Below are positions 25,223 to 33,939 of a stretch of 57,853 nucleotides of DNA, piece after piece. This DNA comes from Streptomyces sp. F63 (lineage in GTDB: Bacteria > Actinomycetota > Actinomycetes > Streptomycetales > Streptomycetaceae). Position 1 is the stretch's first letter, and each line of letters begins with the position of its first letter. The stretch lies in assembly GCF_018070345.1 (NCBI RefSeq), contig NZ_JAGPXX010000035.1, positions 1-57,853 on the forward strand. The letters run 5' to 3'. A model generated the notes under the pieces. The model was not told the DNA's origin, did no database searches, and worked only from the letters and a program-made list of their open reading frames with translations. The translations under genes were made by a program, and so were the position numbers.

Positions 25223-26113
25223 GTGCCCGCTCCCTTCTCGGTGTGGAACACCGCCCCCACCTCGGCGCCCGCTCAGCGCAAGGGCCGCTACGTCCCCGGC
25301 TCCACCGCCCACCCCGCCAAGATGCTCCCCGCCATCGCCGCGCACGCCATCCGCACCTACACCAACCCCGGCGACCTGGTCCTGGACCCCATGTGCGGCA
25401 TCGGCACCACCCTCGTCGAGGCCCTCCACCTCGGCCGCCGCGCTGTCGGCGTCGAATACGAACCGCAGTGGGCCGACCTCGCCAGCCGCAACACCGCATC
25501 CGCCGCGCATGAAGGCGGCGCCGCCACGGGCACTGTGTACTGCGGCGACGCGCGCCGGCTCACCCAGTTCCTGCCGGCCACGCTCCGCGGCACGGTGGAT
25601 CTCGTGGTGACCTCACCGCCGTATGGGCCCAGCGTCCACGGGCAGGTCCGCTCCACCCGGGACACCGGCGAGCGCGGCGTAGCGAAGAAGAACTACCGCT
25701 ACAGCCACGACCCGGCCAACCTCGCCCACGTCTCCACCGACCAGCTCCTCAACGCCTTCACCGAGATCCTTGCTCAGTGCCGCCTGATGCTCCGCCCCGG
25801 CGGCACCGTCGTCGTCACCACCCGCCCCTGGCGCACCCGCGGTGAACTGGTCGACCTGCCTTCCGCTGCTCTGGCCGCCGGACGCGCGGCCGGTCTCGTC
25901 CCCGTCGAGCGCTGCGTGGCTCTCCTCGCCGGCATCCGCGACGGCCGGCTCATCGCCCGCCCCTCGTTCTTCCAGATGAAGAACGTCCGCGATGCCCGTC
26001 GCCACGGCATCCCGCTCTGCCTCGTCCAGCACGAGGATGCCCTGATCTTTACCACGCCGAAAACCCTGGAGACACCCAGGCCACCCCGCTCGACTGAGTC
26101 CGAGTCCGCATGA
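25223..26113 (+). CDS. SAM-dependent DNA methyltransferase (TRM11-like / N4-N6 type)
   Basis: The protein has 296 residues. I chose GTG 25223 because GAGGAG ends 6 bases upstream, better spaced than the TTG at 25217. It has the order of a beta-class amino-methyltransferase: HPAKMLPAIAAHAIRTY, motif I LVLDPMCGIGTTLVEA, AVGVEYEPQWADLASRN, and the catalytic TSPPYGPSVHG. An RPGGTVVVTTRP strand follows. TSPPY with DPMCGIGTT is shared by type II-like DNA amino-methylases and by TRM11-type RNA methylases, so the substrate is uncertain. Next to an excisionase and integrase, a role in protecting the element from host restriction is plausible. Confidence 0.8.
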   Translation: MPAPFSVWNTAPTSAPAQRKGRYVPGSTAHPAKMLPAIAAHAIRTYTNPGDLVLDPMCGIGTTLVEALHLGRRAVGVEYEPQWADLASRNTASAAHEGGAATGTVYCGDARRLTQFLPATLRGTVDLVVTSPPYGPSVHGQVRSTRDTGERGVAKKNYRYSHDPANLAHVSTDQLLNAFTEILAQCRLMLRPGGTVVVTTRPWRTRGELVDLPSAALAAGRAAGLVPVERCVALLAGIRDGRLIARPSFFQMKNVRDARRHGIPLCLVQHEDALIFTTPKTLETPRPPRSTESESA

Positions 26114-26526
26114 CGAAGCAACACACCACCCCGGGCCGAACGCGCGCACCTTTGAACTGGACAGCCGACCAGCCGACCGGGAACCCGCCGGACCATTCCC
26201 AGCGCCCCCACCCCCAGGAGGATGCCTCCTTCCAGCGCGGCAACGCCCGGGTAGAACTTGCTACCTCGCAAGGCAGAGCGAGTGGCCAGGCAACGGCTGT
26301 GCCGGGGCCAGGCTCGGGCACGGGGAGCCCGGCTCGACTCCTGTACACCCCCGAACAGGCGGCTGAGCTGTTGCAGATCCCTGCCTCGTGGCTGCGGAAG
26401 AAGGCCGCCGCCGGCCTCATCCCCTGTACCCGGGTTGGGCGGCACCTCCGGTTCTCCCCGGCGGATGTGGAGACCGTCATCCGCGACGGGGCCCGGCCCG
26501 TCCGGCGGCCCGGGGCCCGCCCTTGA
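26110..26526 (+). CDS. Excisionase-like helix-turn-helix protein
   Basis: This 138-residue frame overlaps the methyltransferase stop (ATGA). The first 75 residues are low complexity. The C-terminal 60 residues are a MerR/Xis-type winged helix: LYTPEQAAELLQIPASWLRK, then AGLIPCTRVGRHLRFSPADV. This is the DNA-binding domain of recombination directionality factors that sit directly upstream of tyrosine integrases. It should bend the attachment site for excision. The integrase gene follows 114 bp downstream. Confidence 0.75.
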   Translation: MTKQHTTPGRTRAPLNWTADQPTGNPPDHSQRPHPQEDASFQRGNARVELATSQGRASGQATAVPGPGSGTGSPARLLYTPEQAAELLQIPASWLRKKAAAGLIPCTRVGRHLRFSPADVETVIRDGARPVRRPGARP

Positions 26527-26640
26527 CGGCCATCACCCGGTCGGGGCTTCCGCTCTGGGACATATCGAGCGTCCATGGTCGCCCCCGGTCCGACCCGCAT
26601 CCCGGCACCGAGGGCAACACGACCTGGAAGGAGTGCACCC

Positions 26641-27864
26641 ATGGCCTGGGTTGAACAGCGCGGCAAACGCTGGCGCGTGCGCTACTGGGCGGCCAACGGC
26701 AAAGCCGCCAGCGTCCCGGGAAGCTTCCCCACCCGGCAGGCCGCACAGGCCCACGCCGACCAGCTCCACAGCACACCCACCCCCCGGCCCGATACCGTGC
26801 CCGCACCGACGCCCACCAGCGCGATCACCACGGCAGCCGCCGCCCCGGGTACCCTCACGCAGCCGCCGCCCACGATCGCCGACTGGGCACAAGTGTGGTG
26901 GCAGACCGTTGACGTCGGCGACAACACCGAAGCCTTCTACCGCAGCCTCCTCACCCGCCACATCCTGCCCCGCTGGGGAACCACCCCCGTACACCAGATC
27001 ACGCCCGCCGACATCAAAATCTGGCTCAACACCCTCACCCCCGCCTACGCCCCGGCCACCGTCACCAGCATCCGCAAGCTCTTCGCGATGCTCATGACCG
27101 ACGCCGTCGACAACGGACTCATCACCACCAACCCGGTACGCCCCCAGCGCAGGGGCCGCGGCCGACTACAGCCACGCCGCGAGCGCCCCTGGGCTGATGA
27201 GCACCAAGTCCTCACCATCGCACACCGGGTCTTCCACCTCGCCTCACGCAACCAGGGACTCCTGGTCATCACCGCCGCCTACACCGGCATGCGCTGGGGC
27301 GAACTCGCCGGACTCCACCGCGACAACCTCGACCTGCCCAACAACCGCCTCCACATCACCGCCTCCGGCGCCCTCCACGAAGTCAACGGCCACCTCAGCC
27401 TCGGCCACCCCAAAACCCTCGCCAGCGTCCGCACCGTCTCCCTGCCCCCCTTCCTCACCCAACTCCTCCACGCCGACCTCACCGCCTCCACCCGCCCCTT
27501 CGTCTTCACCACCCTGCGCGGAAAACCCCTACGCCGCTCCGGCTTCCAACGCCGCCTGTGGGCCCCGGCCGTCAACGGCAGCCGCCACACCTCCCCGCCC
27601 TGGCCCCCCATCGCCCCGGGCCTGACCTTCCACGGACTACGGCACTCCCACAAAACCTGGCTCATCGAAGACGGCATCCCCGAAGTCGCCCAGGCACGAC
27701 GCCTCGGCCACGCCATGCAAAAGAAAATTGACGACGTCTACTCCCACGTCGCCACCAGCATCGAAGAACGCCTCCTCAGGCACCTCGAAGCCCGCTGGCA
27801 ACGCTCCCTCGAGCACCACAACCGAGAAGGAGATATCCCCGACCCGCTGCGACTCACCGCTTGA
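26641..27864 (+). CDS. Tyrosine-type site-specific integrase
   Basis: This 407-residue recombinase would integrate and excise the conjugative element. It has an N-terminal Arm-like domain (MAWVEQRGKRWRVRYWAANG), a SAM-like core-binding domain (about 75-170, with NTEAFYRSLLTRHILPRWG) and a catalytic domain. The catalytic residues are seen in order: R in YTGMRWGELAGL, H and R in FHGLRHSHKTW, the second H in RRLGHAMQKK, and the nucleophilic Y in IDDVYSHV. GGAAGGAG upstream supports ATG 26641. The gene marks the right end of the element, so attR should lie just past 27864. Confidence 0.92.
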   Translation: MAWVEQRGKRWRVRYWAANGKAASVPGSFPTRQAAQAHADQLHSTPTPRPDTVPAPTPTSAITTAAAAPGTLTQPPPTIADWAQVWWQTVDVGDNTEAFYRSLLTRHILPRWGTTPVHQITPADIKIWLNTLTPAYAPATVTSIRKLFAMLMTDAVDNGLITTNPVRPQRRGRGRLQPRRERPWADEHQVLTIAHRVFHLASRNQGLLVITAAYTGMRWGELAGLHRDNLDLPNNRLHITASGALHEVNGHLSLGHPKTLASVRTVSLPPFLTQLLHADLTASTRPFVFTTLRGKPLRRSGFQRRLWAPAVNGSRHTSPPWPPIAPGLTFHGLRHSHKTWLIEDGIPEVAQARRLGHAMQKKIDDVYSHVATSIEERLLRHLEARWQRSLEHHNREGDIPDPLRLTA

Positions 27865-28465
27865 ATGCCGGGCTGATCCCTTCAGGACCACAGGCGGCGA
27901 GTGGCGTCTGCTGTACCGGTCGGTCGTTGGGAGTCGCAGCGTTCCTAGACCAGCTGGAGAAGAACGGCCGCAGGATCGACGTGGGCGGCCCCGGTCCCCG
28001 CTTCGCGGCTGCTTCCTCGGCCCTGCGGACTACATCGACTGGGAGGGTACGGGGCTCGCGCTGCTCCGCCGTCTTCCGAGAGTAAGACGCCGGCCCCGGG
28101 AGAAGCGGCGTATCGCCGGTTCGGCCGCGAGTCCGGCGGCGGCAACCCGGCCTGACCGTCTTCGACATCCGGCTGGGCCTGGCGATCCTCGACGCGGTCG
28201 GCCCAGCCGGTGCCCCTGCGGCGCACCGTCTCGCCGAGGACCTGGTCCGCCGCACGTTGGATGCCCGTGACGGCTATGCCGCCCGGGACATCGTGTCCCA
28301 CCCCGCATGTGCGACCACTACGGGGAGCCGCCATACCCGTTCCCTTGCGGCACTTGTCCGCTCATGCGACCTTGGCGCGGGCGTGTTCCCTGATCGGCTG
28401 CGCGAGCGGGTGCTGGCCGCCGCCCGTGCCGCCGACCGCGTGATCAGGGAAAGCCTCCCGCCGCT
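27865..28465. other. Region past the integrase: presumed attachment site and gene remnants
   Basis: No intact gene is supported. A plus-strand stretch at about 28152-28330 reads like protein (LTVFDIRLGLAILDAVGPAG... RDGYAARDIVSH) but has no start and runs into unrelated sequence, so it is probably a gene fragment. The attachment site should be close to 27865, but I found no tRNA or direct repeat to confirm it. Confidence 0.35.
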
Positions 28466-28535
28466 CATCGGTCAGCCCACCACCTTGCGCATACCTCATA
28501 CAACCGGCATACCGCAGGGATCAAGAACCGTCAGC
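28466..28535 (-). mobile_element. IS630-family 5' end fragment (left copy)
   Basis: On the minus strand this fragment reads the left end of an IS630-type element and the first residues of its transposase (MRYAQGGGLTDERR), then ends. It closely matches the fragment at 53235-53427 in the opposite orientation, including the GATCCCTGCGGTATGCCGGT leader. Only about 70 bp are left. Confidence 0.7.
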
Positions 28536-28703
28536 CCTTACCGAAGGTGCGCGAGGAGCAGGAGTCGGGCCTGGCGGGGGTGCAGTGTTCCTGCGTTGAT
28601 GAGGCTGCGCTCCAGTAGGTACGTCTCGGAGGCGGAACCGAGCCACTGAGAGCCGACGTTGGTGAGCTCGGGCACCGCCATCCGGCTCGGCGCCGACCAG
28701 GGG

Positions 28704-28890
28704 AGGGCATCTGGTCGGTACTGCGACGCACCACCACGGCCAACCGCGCGTTCGCCGACCCACACGATCTGATCACCGTCGTCCGGCGAGGCCTACGCCA
28801 ACTTCAGTACCGCCACGACGTCCTTGACGGCTGCCTCGCCGGAACCGGCCTCCAGCGCGAACCACCATGACGACACCACGCATTCAAAGT
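28704..28890 (+). mobile_element. IS630-family 3' end fragment with transposase C-terminus (left copy)
   Basis: The plus strand encodes the C-terminus of an IS630-family transposase: EGIWSVLRRTTTANRAFADP, then a tail containing VVRRGLRQLQYRHDVLDGCL and a TGA at 28868. The last 111 bases (28780-28890) are repeated in inverted orientation at 31665-31775 with one mismatch. The upstream part of the gene is missing. Confidence 0.75.
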
Positions 28891-30032
28891 CAGTAGTATT
28901 CCGTTGGCACCCCTATGTCCGGTCGGACATATAGCTTGCCGCCTTGTAGCCTCTCAATGTCAGACTTGGCGGGGGACCTATCTATGTAGTACCTACTTTC
29001 AAGTCCCCAATAATCAATTCCTGGAATGTATGGGCCGTATAGGCGTCCTAGCATTTTGGCCGTGTCTCGGGCCCAATCGGCTTGCACCGGTTGTTTCGGA
29101 CTTGAGTAGGCAAGTCCCGCAGTCACTGACAGGTGAGAAATGAGCAGAGCTAGGCGTCGATGGAGGCCTGAGGTACTTTCTATCCTTGTAGAAGGGCGCA
29201 TGCTGACCTCGTATGGAGCGGCTGCGGAGGTCCCCCCCGACAGCATGTAAACCAGGAGGCCTGGATCCCACACAAATTCCCCACTGCCGTCCCAGCGGGG
29301 TACCAAATTCTTTTCCGGCCTACTCAATGGGGGCGAGGATCCTGAGGCGAGTTGATGCAAGGCGCTATGCAGTGGGCTTCGAGCCGAAGGCATTTCCATA
29401 GGCTGCGATGAAACTGATCCGTCAATGACGGATGCTAGTCTATGGCCAGGCAGTGCCTGCGGTTGGCTCAGTGAAAGACGCTTGGATAGGATTTGCACCG
29501 CAGCGCGCGAAATCGTAGCCAGAGACGTTGATATCTTCTCCTCGGCAACAATTGCTTCGGTGCTCTTAACTTCCTCATCTTCGAGCGTTTTTGCAGCCTG
29601 CGCTAGATGAACAGCTTCTTTCCACGTTATGTCGACCGTAGTCAATGCCGTCAACCCGAATGGGTAGATATAAGTCTCTAGGCGTGGTGGTGTAAGGTGA
29701 GACTCCAAGATTCCCTGGTGGCGGATAGGTAGCAATCGTGCAAATAGCCTTCTCGCTTCCGTTTGATCGGCAGGGGGACGCAGTTTCTGGCGGAAATTTA
29801 GGACGGCGTCCCAGAACCGCCATGCCACGTCGTCCCTATTACCGGGGTCTTGAAAAGGAAGCGAGACCTGCAGACCGCCCAACATCTGTACAGAACCCGC
29901 CGTTCCTAGCTGTGCTATGCAGTCTATGAAGGCGTTGGGTCCTCCAAGCGGCACCTGATCATGAACCTGGCTATCTATGTAAGTGACGCGAAGGCGCTTC
30001 GCCCTCACCTCGTGCTTGGCCTTGTGCCCCAT
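28890..30032 (-). CDS. Hypothetical protein of a low-GC cassette
   Basis: The protein has 380 residues from ATG 30032, with CGGAGA about 6 bases upstream. The sequence before that start looks untranslated. I recognise no domain. The N-terminus (RAKRLRVTYIDSQVHDQVPL) and a middle helical section (KEAVHLAQAAKTLEDEEVKS) suggest a soluble, largely helical protein. A FVWDPGLLVYMLSGG segment lies past the middle. GC content and codon use are clearly lower than in neighbours, and inverted IS630 ends flank it together with the next gene, both signs of transfer. It may work with the adjacent membrane protein. Confidence 0.6.
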   Translation of the reverse strand: MGHKAKHEVRAKRLRVTYIDSQVHDQVPLGGPNAFIDCIAQLGTAGSVQMLGGLQVSLPFQDPGNRDDVAWRFWDAVLNFRQKLRPPADQTEARRLFARLLPIRHQGILESHLTPPRLETYIYPFGLTALTTVDITWKEAVHLAQAAKTLEDEEVKSTEAIVAEEKISTSLATISRAAVQILSKRLSLSQPQALPGHRLASVIDGSVSSQPMEMPSARSPLHSALHQLASGSSPPLSRPEKNLVPRWDGSGEFVWDPGLLVYMLSGGTSAAAPYEVSMRPSTRIESTSGLHRRLALLISHLSVTAGLAYSSPKQPVQADWARDTAKMLGRLYGPYIPGIDYWGLESRYYIDRSPAKSDIERLQGGKLYVRPDIGVPTEYY

Positions 30033-30233
30033 GACGGTCTCCGTTGGCTCGACTAACCTCCCGGAGGTATCATTGTCATACGCTGTCGCGCTGGATGCAC
30101 GTCCGCCTGCTGTTGCGGTGGCGAGGGAGCCTCTACGCCGGCAGGGGCAGCTCCTCCCTCCTCTCTCCAGAGACAGCAGCTCCAGCTCACGGGGTTGGAG
30201 CACCCTTAAGAAGGCCGTGCATGTTGCATGGCG

Positions 30234-30266
30234 GAGCGCTCAGCGCCATCTTGGCGCTGAGCGCTC
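30234..30266 (-). terminator. 15-bp perfect hairpin between the two cassette genes
   Basis: GAGCGCTCAGCGCCA and TGGCGCTGAGCGCTC pair perfectly over 15 bases with a 3-base loop. The hairpin lies about 20 bases past the stop of the minus-strand membrane-protein gene, so it is likely its terminator. No T-run follows. Confidence 0.6.
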
Positions 30267-30284
30267 TAATGGCTCCAGGACTTT

Positions 30285-31529
30285 TCATTCTTCGAAACCC
30301 TCCTCGCTATCAAGGCGAAACCTGAGAATTTCTACGTCATTTAGATCAGCCCTCTTCGGCGACAATGCGACGGTGACATCAGAGATCCACGTCTCTGGTA
30401 GATCACTGGTGTTCTTTTTGGCGTCAAAGATTCCACCAGATTCTTCAATTTTGTTAATCTCGTTAATTGCGTCGGTTAGATTCCTGTCGGTCTTGTTGTA
30501 GATTTTGAAGAGAGTATCTGGCTTGCTGAACTTGATGGGAGGGGTTAGAACCGTGGCTTCGCGATCATGATGCACCAGCAGCCCGTAACAGGCTGGATTT
30601 TCCGAAATTTGGTATACGGGCTGTTCGAATGTTTCGCTACCACGCTTCTGTACTGCACGGAGGATGTTGAGGACGGAAGTGCGTTGGGTGATCAGGGGAG
30701 TATGCCATCGGTGGATGCCGACCACTGTCAGAGCGGCTACCGCGGTGAATGCAGCGGCACCCACGGTGACCAGTGCCAGGTCATGCCAACGATAGGTGTC
30801 CAGCAGGTCGACCTGCCCAAAAACGGCACTGTAGGACCAGGTACTAATTAGTGAGACGGCTACTGCTGCCAGTAGCCACAGCTTATTTCCCCAAATAATT
30901 GCAGGGCTGCTGAGGTTTCTTAGTCCTAGACGTCGACGGTCAGCAACCCAGATCTCCAATGCCGCCCACACTGCGACCAGTCCGGGGACGATCAAGGCGG
31001 GGAAGCCCAATGCCCCCGGCAACAGGTCGGAGCCAGCCAGCTCCACTTGCAGTTCTTGCACAGCTACAGTCTCTTCGGGCGGTTGGGTCTTTGTTGTAGC
31101 GATCACGACCAGAGCCGCGGTGCCTTGACGCACCGGGTCTTTGGCCCGTACCTCAATGAATAGCAGTCTCGCTGAGCGTGGAGGAAGCGTGAGTTGCAGC
31201 GCTCTGATCTTCGAAGCCTTCAAGTCTCTGACCTTTTGGGCAGCGATCACCTGGTGATGACTGGCATCAGCCTTTACTGTGACCGCCGTTTCGGCAGTGG
31301 AGTTATTGCGCACTACGGCAGTGATATCGGCAGGGGAGCGATCTGTCATGCTGCCGGCGCCATTGAGGGTAACGGAAATGGTTGGTGATTCTTCACCTTT
31401 CACATTCGTGTGAGCTGAGGCAAGTGTAATCAATCCACCCGTGACGGGGATAAGGAGAGCTAGGATTGCGGCTGAAATGTTGAGGATTTTGGAGAGTCCG
31501 GACTTTGGGCCTGTAATTCCAATCGCCAT
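30285..31529 (-). CDS. Membrane protein with an extracytoplasmic Ig-like domain, low-GC cassette
   Basis: This 414-residue protein has a first membrane helix at about 16-38 (ILNISAAILALLIPVTGGLI). An extracytoplasmic beta-rich domain follows (about 45-165), with SPADITAVVRNNSTAETAVT and LPPRSARLLFIEVRAKDP, resembling an Ig-like or DUF11-type fold. Three more helices lie at about 172-190, 212-232 and 243-266, followed by a cytoplasmic tail of about 145 residues (WHTPLITQRTSVLNILRAV onward). I recognise no named family. Base composition is low for the window, and the gene lies between inverted IS630 ends with the hypothetical gene downstream. A surface-sensing or exclusion role is only speculation. 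Confidence 0.65.
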   Translation of the reverse strand: MAIGITGPKSGLSKILNISAAILALLIPVTGGLITLASAHTNVKGEESPTISVTLNGAGSMTDRSPADITAVVRNNSTAETAVTVKADASHHQVIAAQKVRDLKASKIRALQLTLPPRSARLLFIEVRAKDPVRQGTAALVVIATTKTQPPEETVAVQELQVELAGSDLLPGALGFPALIVPGLVAVWAALEIWVADRRRLGLRNLSSPAIIWGNKLWLLAAVAVSLISTWSYSAVFGQVDLLDTYRWHDLALVTVGAAAFTAVAALTVVGIHRWHTPLITQRTSVLNILRAVQKRGSETFEQPVYQISENPACYGLLVHHDREATVLTPPIKFSKPDTLFKIYNKTDRNLTDAINEINKIEESGGIFDAKKNTSDLPETWISDVTVALSPKRADLNDVEILRFRLDSEEGFEE

Positions 31530-31664
31530 ATGAAAGAAGGTACGACATCAGGTGGGCGCGCAAAGGCAAGAGAAGCTCTGATTGCAGAAGTTCCTCCTTC
31601 TGGATGGGCGCTCCTGGGACATAGGCTGGCGGAGGAGTTTGATGGAGCTGTTCTGGTGCTACTC

Positions 31665-31775
31665 ACTTTGAATGTGTGGTGTCGTCATGGTGGTTCGCGC
31701 TGGAGGCCGGTTCCGGCGAGGCAGCCGTCAAGGACGTCGTGGCGGTACTGAAGTTGGCGTAGGCCTCGCCGGACG
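31665..31775 (-). mobile_element. IS630-family 3' end fragment (right copy, inverted)
   Basis: These 111 bases are the reverse complement of 28780-28890 with a single mismatch (28880 against 31675). They encode the last residues of the same IS630 transposase on the minus strand. The pair encloses the two low-GC genes. Confidence 0.8.
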
Positions 31776-31808
31776 TGGGACTGTAAGACGTTCGGCTCTG
31801 TCCCGTAA

Positions 31809-32081
31809 TCGGCTCTGTCTCACTTCCGGTGGTAACAGACAGTAACAGTAGTGATGGGCAGGCCGTCAACCAGAACCTGCAGGTCCGCGCACCGTGGCGA
31901 TCGTTCTTCGGTACTGGCTGATCGGCTCGGCGTCTGCCCGGGAGAGTCTGCGCGGCAAGCTCAGCGACCCTGGTGCGCTGCCATCCGTTCGAACTACGAG
32001 GTCAAGCGCCGGTCGCACTCTCCGCAAGCAACGCCGCCCAACTCTTACGCTCCGCCACCACCGGAAGTGAGACAGAGCCGA
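31809..32081. mobile_element. MITE-like element with 25-bp terminal inverted repeats
   Basis: TCGGCTCTGTCTCACTTCCG plus GTGGT at 31809-31833 is repeated as a perfect reverse complement at 32057-32081. The 273-bp unit has no complete gene, so it looks like a miniature, non-autonomous element or a deleted IS. Part of the left end (TCGGCTCTGTC) is also duplicated just outside, at about 31793. Confidence 0.6.
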
Positions 32082-32232
32082 ACCCCCCCGTAGAAATGGC
32101 ATCTGCCCGGCAGCCGGTCATGGGGGTGGCACGCCGGCCGAAGTACCTCGGCACCTCCCGCCAGCGCTAGCCCGTTGTCTCCTGCCTACGATTCCGGGAC
32201 CAACCCCGGCACTGTAGGCGAAGATCGGGGAC

Positions 32233-32901
32233 ATGAGCTTGTGGGGTATGGGACAGGAGACAGCCACCGCCGTCATGGGCGCTGGAGGAGCTGTGGTGGG
32301 CTCGGCCCTCACCGGGATGTTCAGCGTTCGTGGTGCGCGGCGGCAAGCCGCAGCCGCTGTCCAAGCCGGTCTCGCCCAGGCCGCCAGCGCCTACCTCGGC
32401 CCCCTCGACACGGCCCGCCGCGCGGCGCAGAGGGAAGCCTACGTACGGCTCATGACGGCAGCCCAGAGCTACGCGACCGAGGTACACCCGGTCCTTCGGC
32501 TGGCCAGGGGGATGGACAGGGCGGCCGCGAACACACGCAGCCTCTCCCGCAGGGAGGCCGCCCGCGAGGCCGCGGCGGAAGCGGACTTCCGGGACCGCAT
32601 ATCGGCGGTAAACAACCCGGACCTGGTATCGACGGCTGTTCAGCATGTGGAGCTCGAAGGGCCCGTCGAGGTAGCCGAGGCCGCGCGGCAGGTGCGCGTC
32701 GCCGCCACCGGTCTCTTCCGCACGCTCCGGCGGGCGGGGCATAGCCAGCGCTTGGCCGGAGGCGTCGTCCCGCCGGACCCGGAGCGCTCCTGGACTTGTC
32801 ATGAGGACCTGCTTGCCGCGATCGAGCGGTTCACGCAGGCCGCGCAGGAGCACCTGAACCGCCGAGATCATCCACGCAGTGACGAGCGGCCCGGGCGGTG
32901 A
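32233..32901 (+). CDS. Hypothetical protein with N-terminal membrane segment
   Basis: This 222-residue protein has a Gly/Ala-rich hydrophobic stretch near its start (AVMGAGGAVVGSALTGMFSV). The long helical remainder is rich in Ala, Arg and Glu (AREAAAEADFRDRISAVNNP and DLVSTAVQHVELEG). Its overall look resembles short, single-anchor, helical proteins common in Streptomyces, but I recognise no family. The start is uncertain: ATG 32245 is also possible, and neither has a strong ribosome binding site. It stands alone between a MITE-like element and pseudogenes. Confidence 0.5.
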   Translation: MSLWGMGQETATAVMGAGGAVVGSALTGMFSVRGARRQAAAAVQAGLAQAASAYLGPLDTARRAAQREAYVRLMTAAQSYATEVHPVLRLARGMDRAAANTRSLSRREAAREAAAEADFRDRISAVNNPDLVSTAVQHVELEGPVEVAEAARQVRVAATGLFRTLRRAGHSQRLAGGVVPPDPERSWTCHEDLLAAIERFTQAAQEHLNRRDHPRSDERPGR

Positions 32902-33343
32902 GCACGGGTCCCCGCGTTCTTCAGCCGGAGCAGCGCTCGTTGGACAACCACGTGACCGCTCACTCATGGATGCTGGCACCTACTGGCCGGGCTGCACTTC
33001 ACGATGTTGATGTCCGTGGCGGTGCCCTGGGCCTCCAGCGTCCTCTTGCGGTTCTACACGCTGGGCAGGTCGTCACTCATTGCCGACGTGCGCCTCTTGC
33101 CGTCCTGTACCTACTGGACCCGGTAGTTGCTTCCTCGTCGGCTTGGTGTGCGACGACCAGCCGCGGTTCCACAACCTCGCATCCGGGACTGAATGCGTGG
33201 CCCTGCCCTGGTCAGAATGAGCCGGGCACTGTGGCAGCGGTGGTGGGGTCCGGACCGTCGCAGGGCTCCGAGAATCAAAGTGATCACTTCCCTGCCCCCT
33301 ACCCTGCCGGACTCCAACAGCCCCTCCTGACGAGGACACCCCG
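32902..33343. other. Gap without a supported gene
   Basis: No frame in these 442 bases has a recognisable domain and a credible start. A short minus-strand stretch (NRKRTLEAQGTATDINIVKC) reads like protein and may be a gene remnant. Confidence 0.3.
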
Positions 33344-33939
33344 ATGACGAGCAGCCCCGCCGTGAGCCCGGAGATCACCGACTTCTACACCCGGTCCGAC
33401 GAAGCCGCACGGCTGCAAACCATCGCCACAGGCACCCTGGAGTTCGCGCGCACCCGCGAATTACTGCGTCGCCACCTCCCGCCGGGACCGGCCCGCGTGC
33501 TCGATGTCGGCGGTGGTCCGGGAATGCACGCCCGGTGGTTGGCCGACGACTACACGGTGCACGTCGTGAACCCCTCCCCAAGCACGTCACCCAGGCCGCC
33601 GCCATCGACGGCGTGACGGCCGAGCTGGGCGACGCCCGCCGCCTCACCTTCGCGGACAGGACGTACCACGTCGTTCTGCTCCTCGGCCCGCTCTACCACC
33701 TTCACGGCAAGACCGACCGGATCTCGGCGCTGACGGAGGCGGCCCGCTTGGCACGGCCTGGCGGACTCATCGCCGCGGCGGCGATCTCCCGCTATTCGCC
33801 CCTCCTCGACCACATCGCGACCACCGGTATCACCGAGTCCGCGATTCAGGACGGGGTCCGTGACACCCTGGCCCAGGGCCGCTACGCCGGGCATCGAGCG
33901 GCGGGGCCGGCGGCGAAGGCCGGAAGCGGAATGATCTAG
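33344..33939 (+). pseudogene. Class I SAM methyltransferase, frameshifted remnant
   Basis: The N-terminal part reads SPEITDFYTRSDEAARL, then the SAM-binding loop VLDVGGGPGMHARWLADDY. Near 33570 the frame is lost. The expected continuation KHVTQAAAIDGVTAELGDAR, then YHVVLLLGPLYHLHGKTDRI, lies in another frame, so one base is missing in a C-run. The second frame runs to a stop at 33937-33939, earlier than a full-length family member, and joins a fragment of a different gene. It is decayed or affected by base errors. Confidence 0.7.

Noticed and set aside
27865..28100. tRNA gene as integration site next to the integrase
   Set aside because: No cloverleaf or T-loop consensus is visible on either strand near the integrase, and no direct repeat matches the left border.
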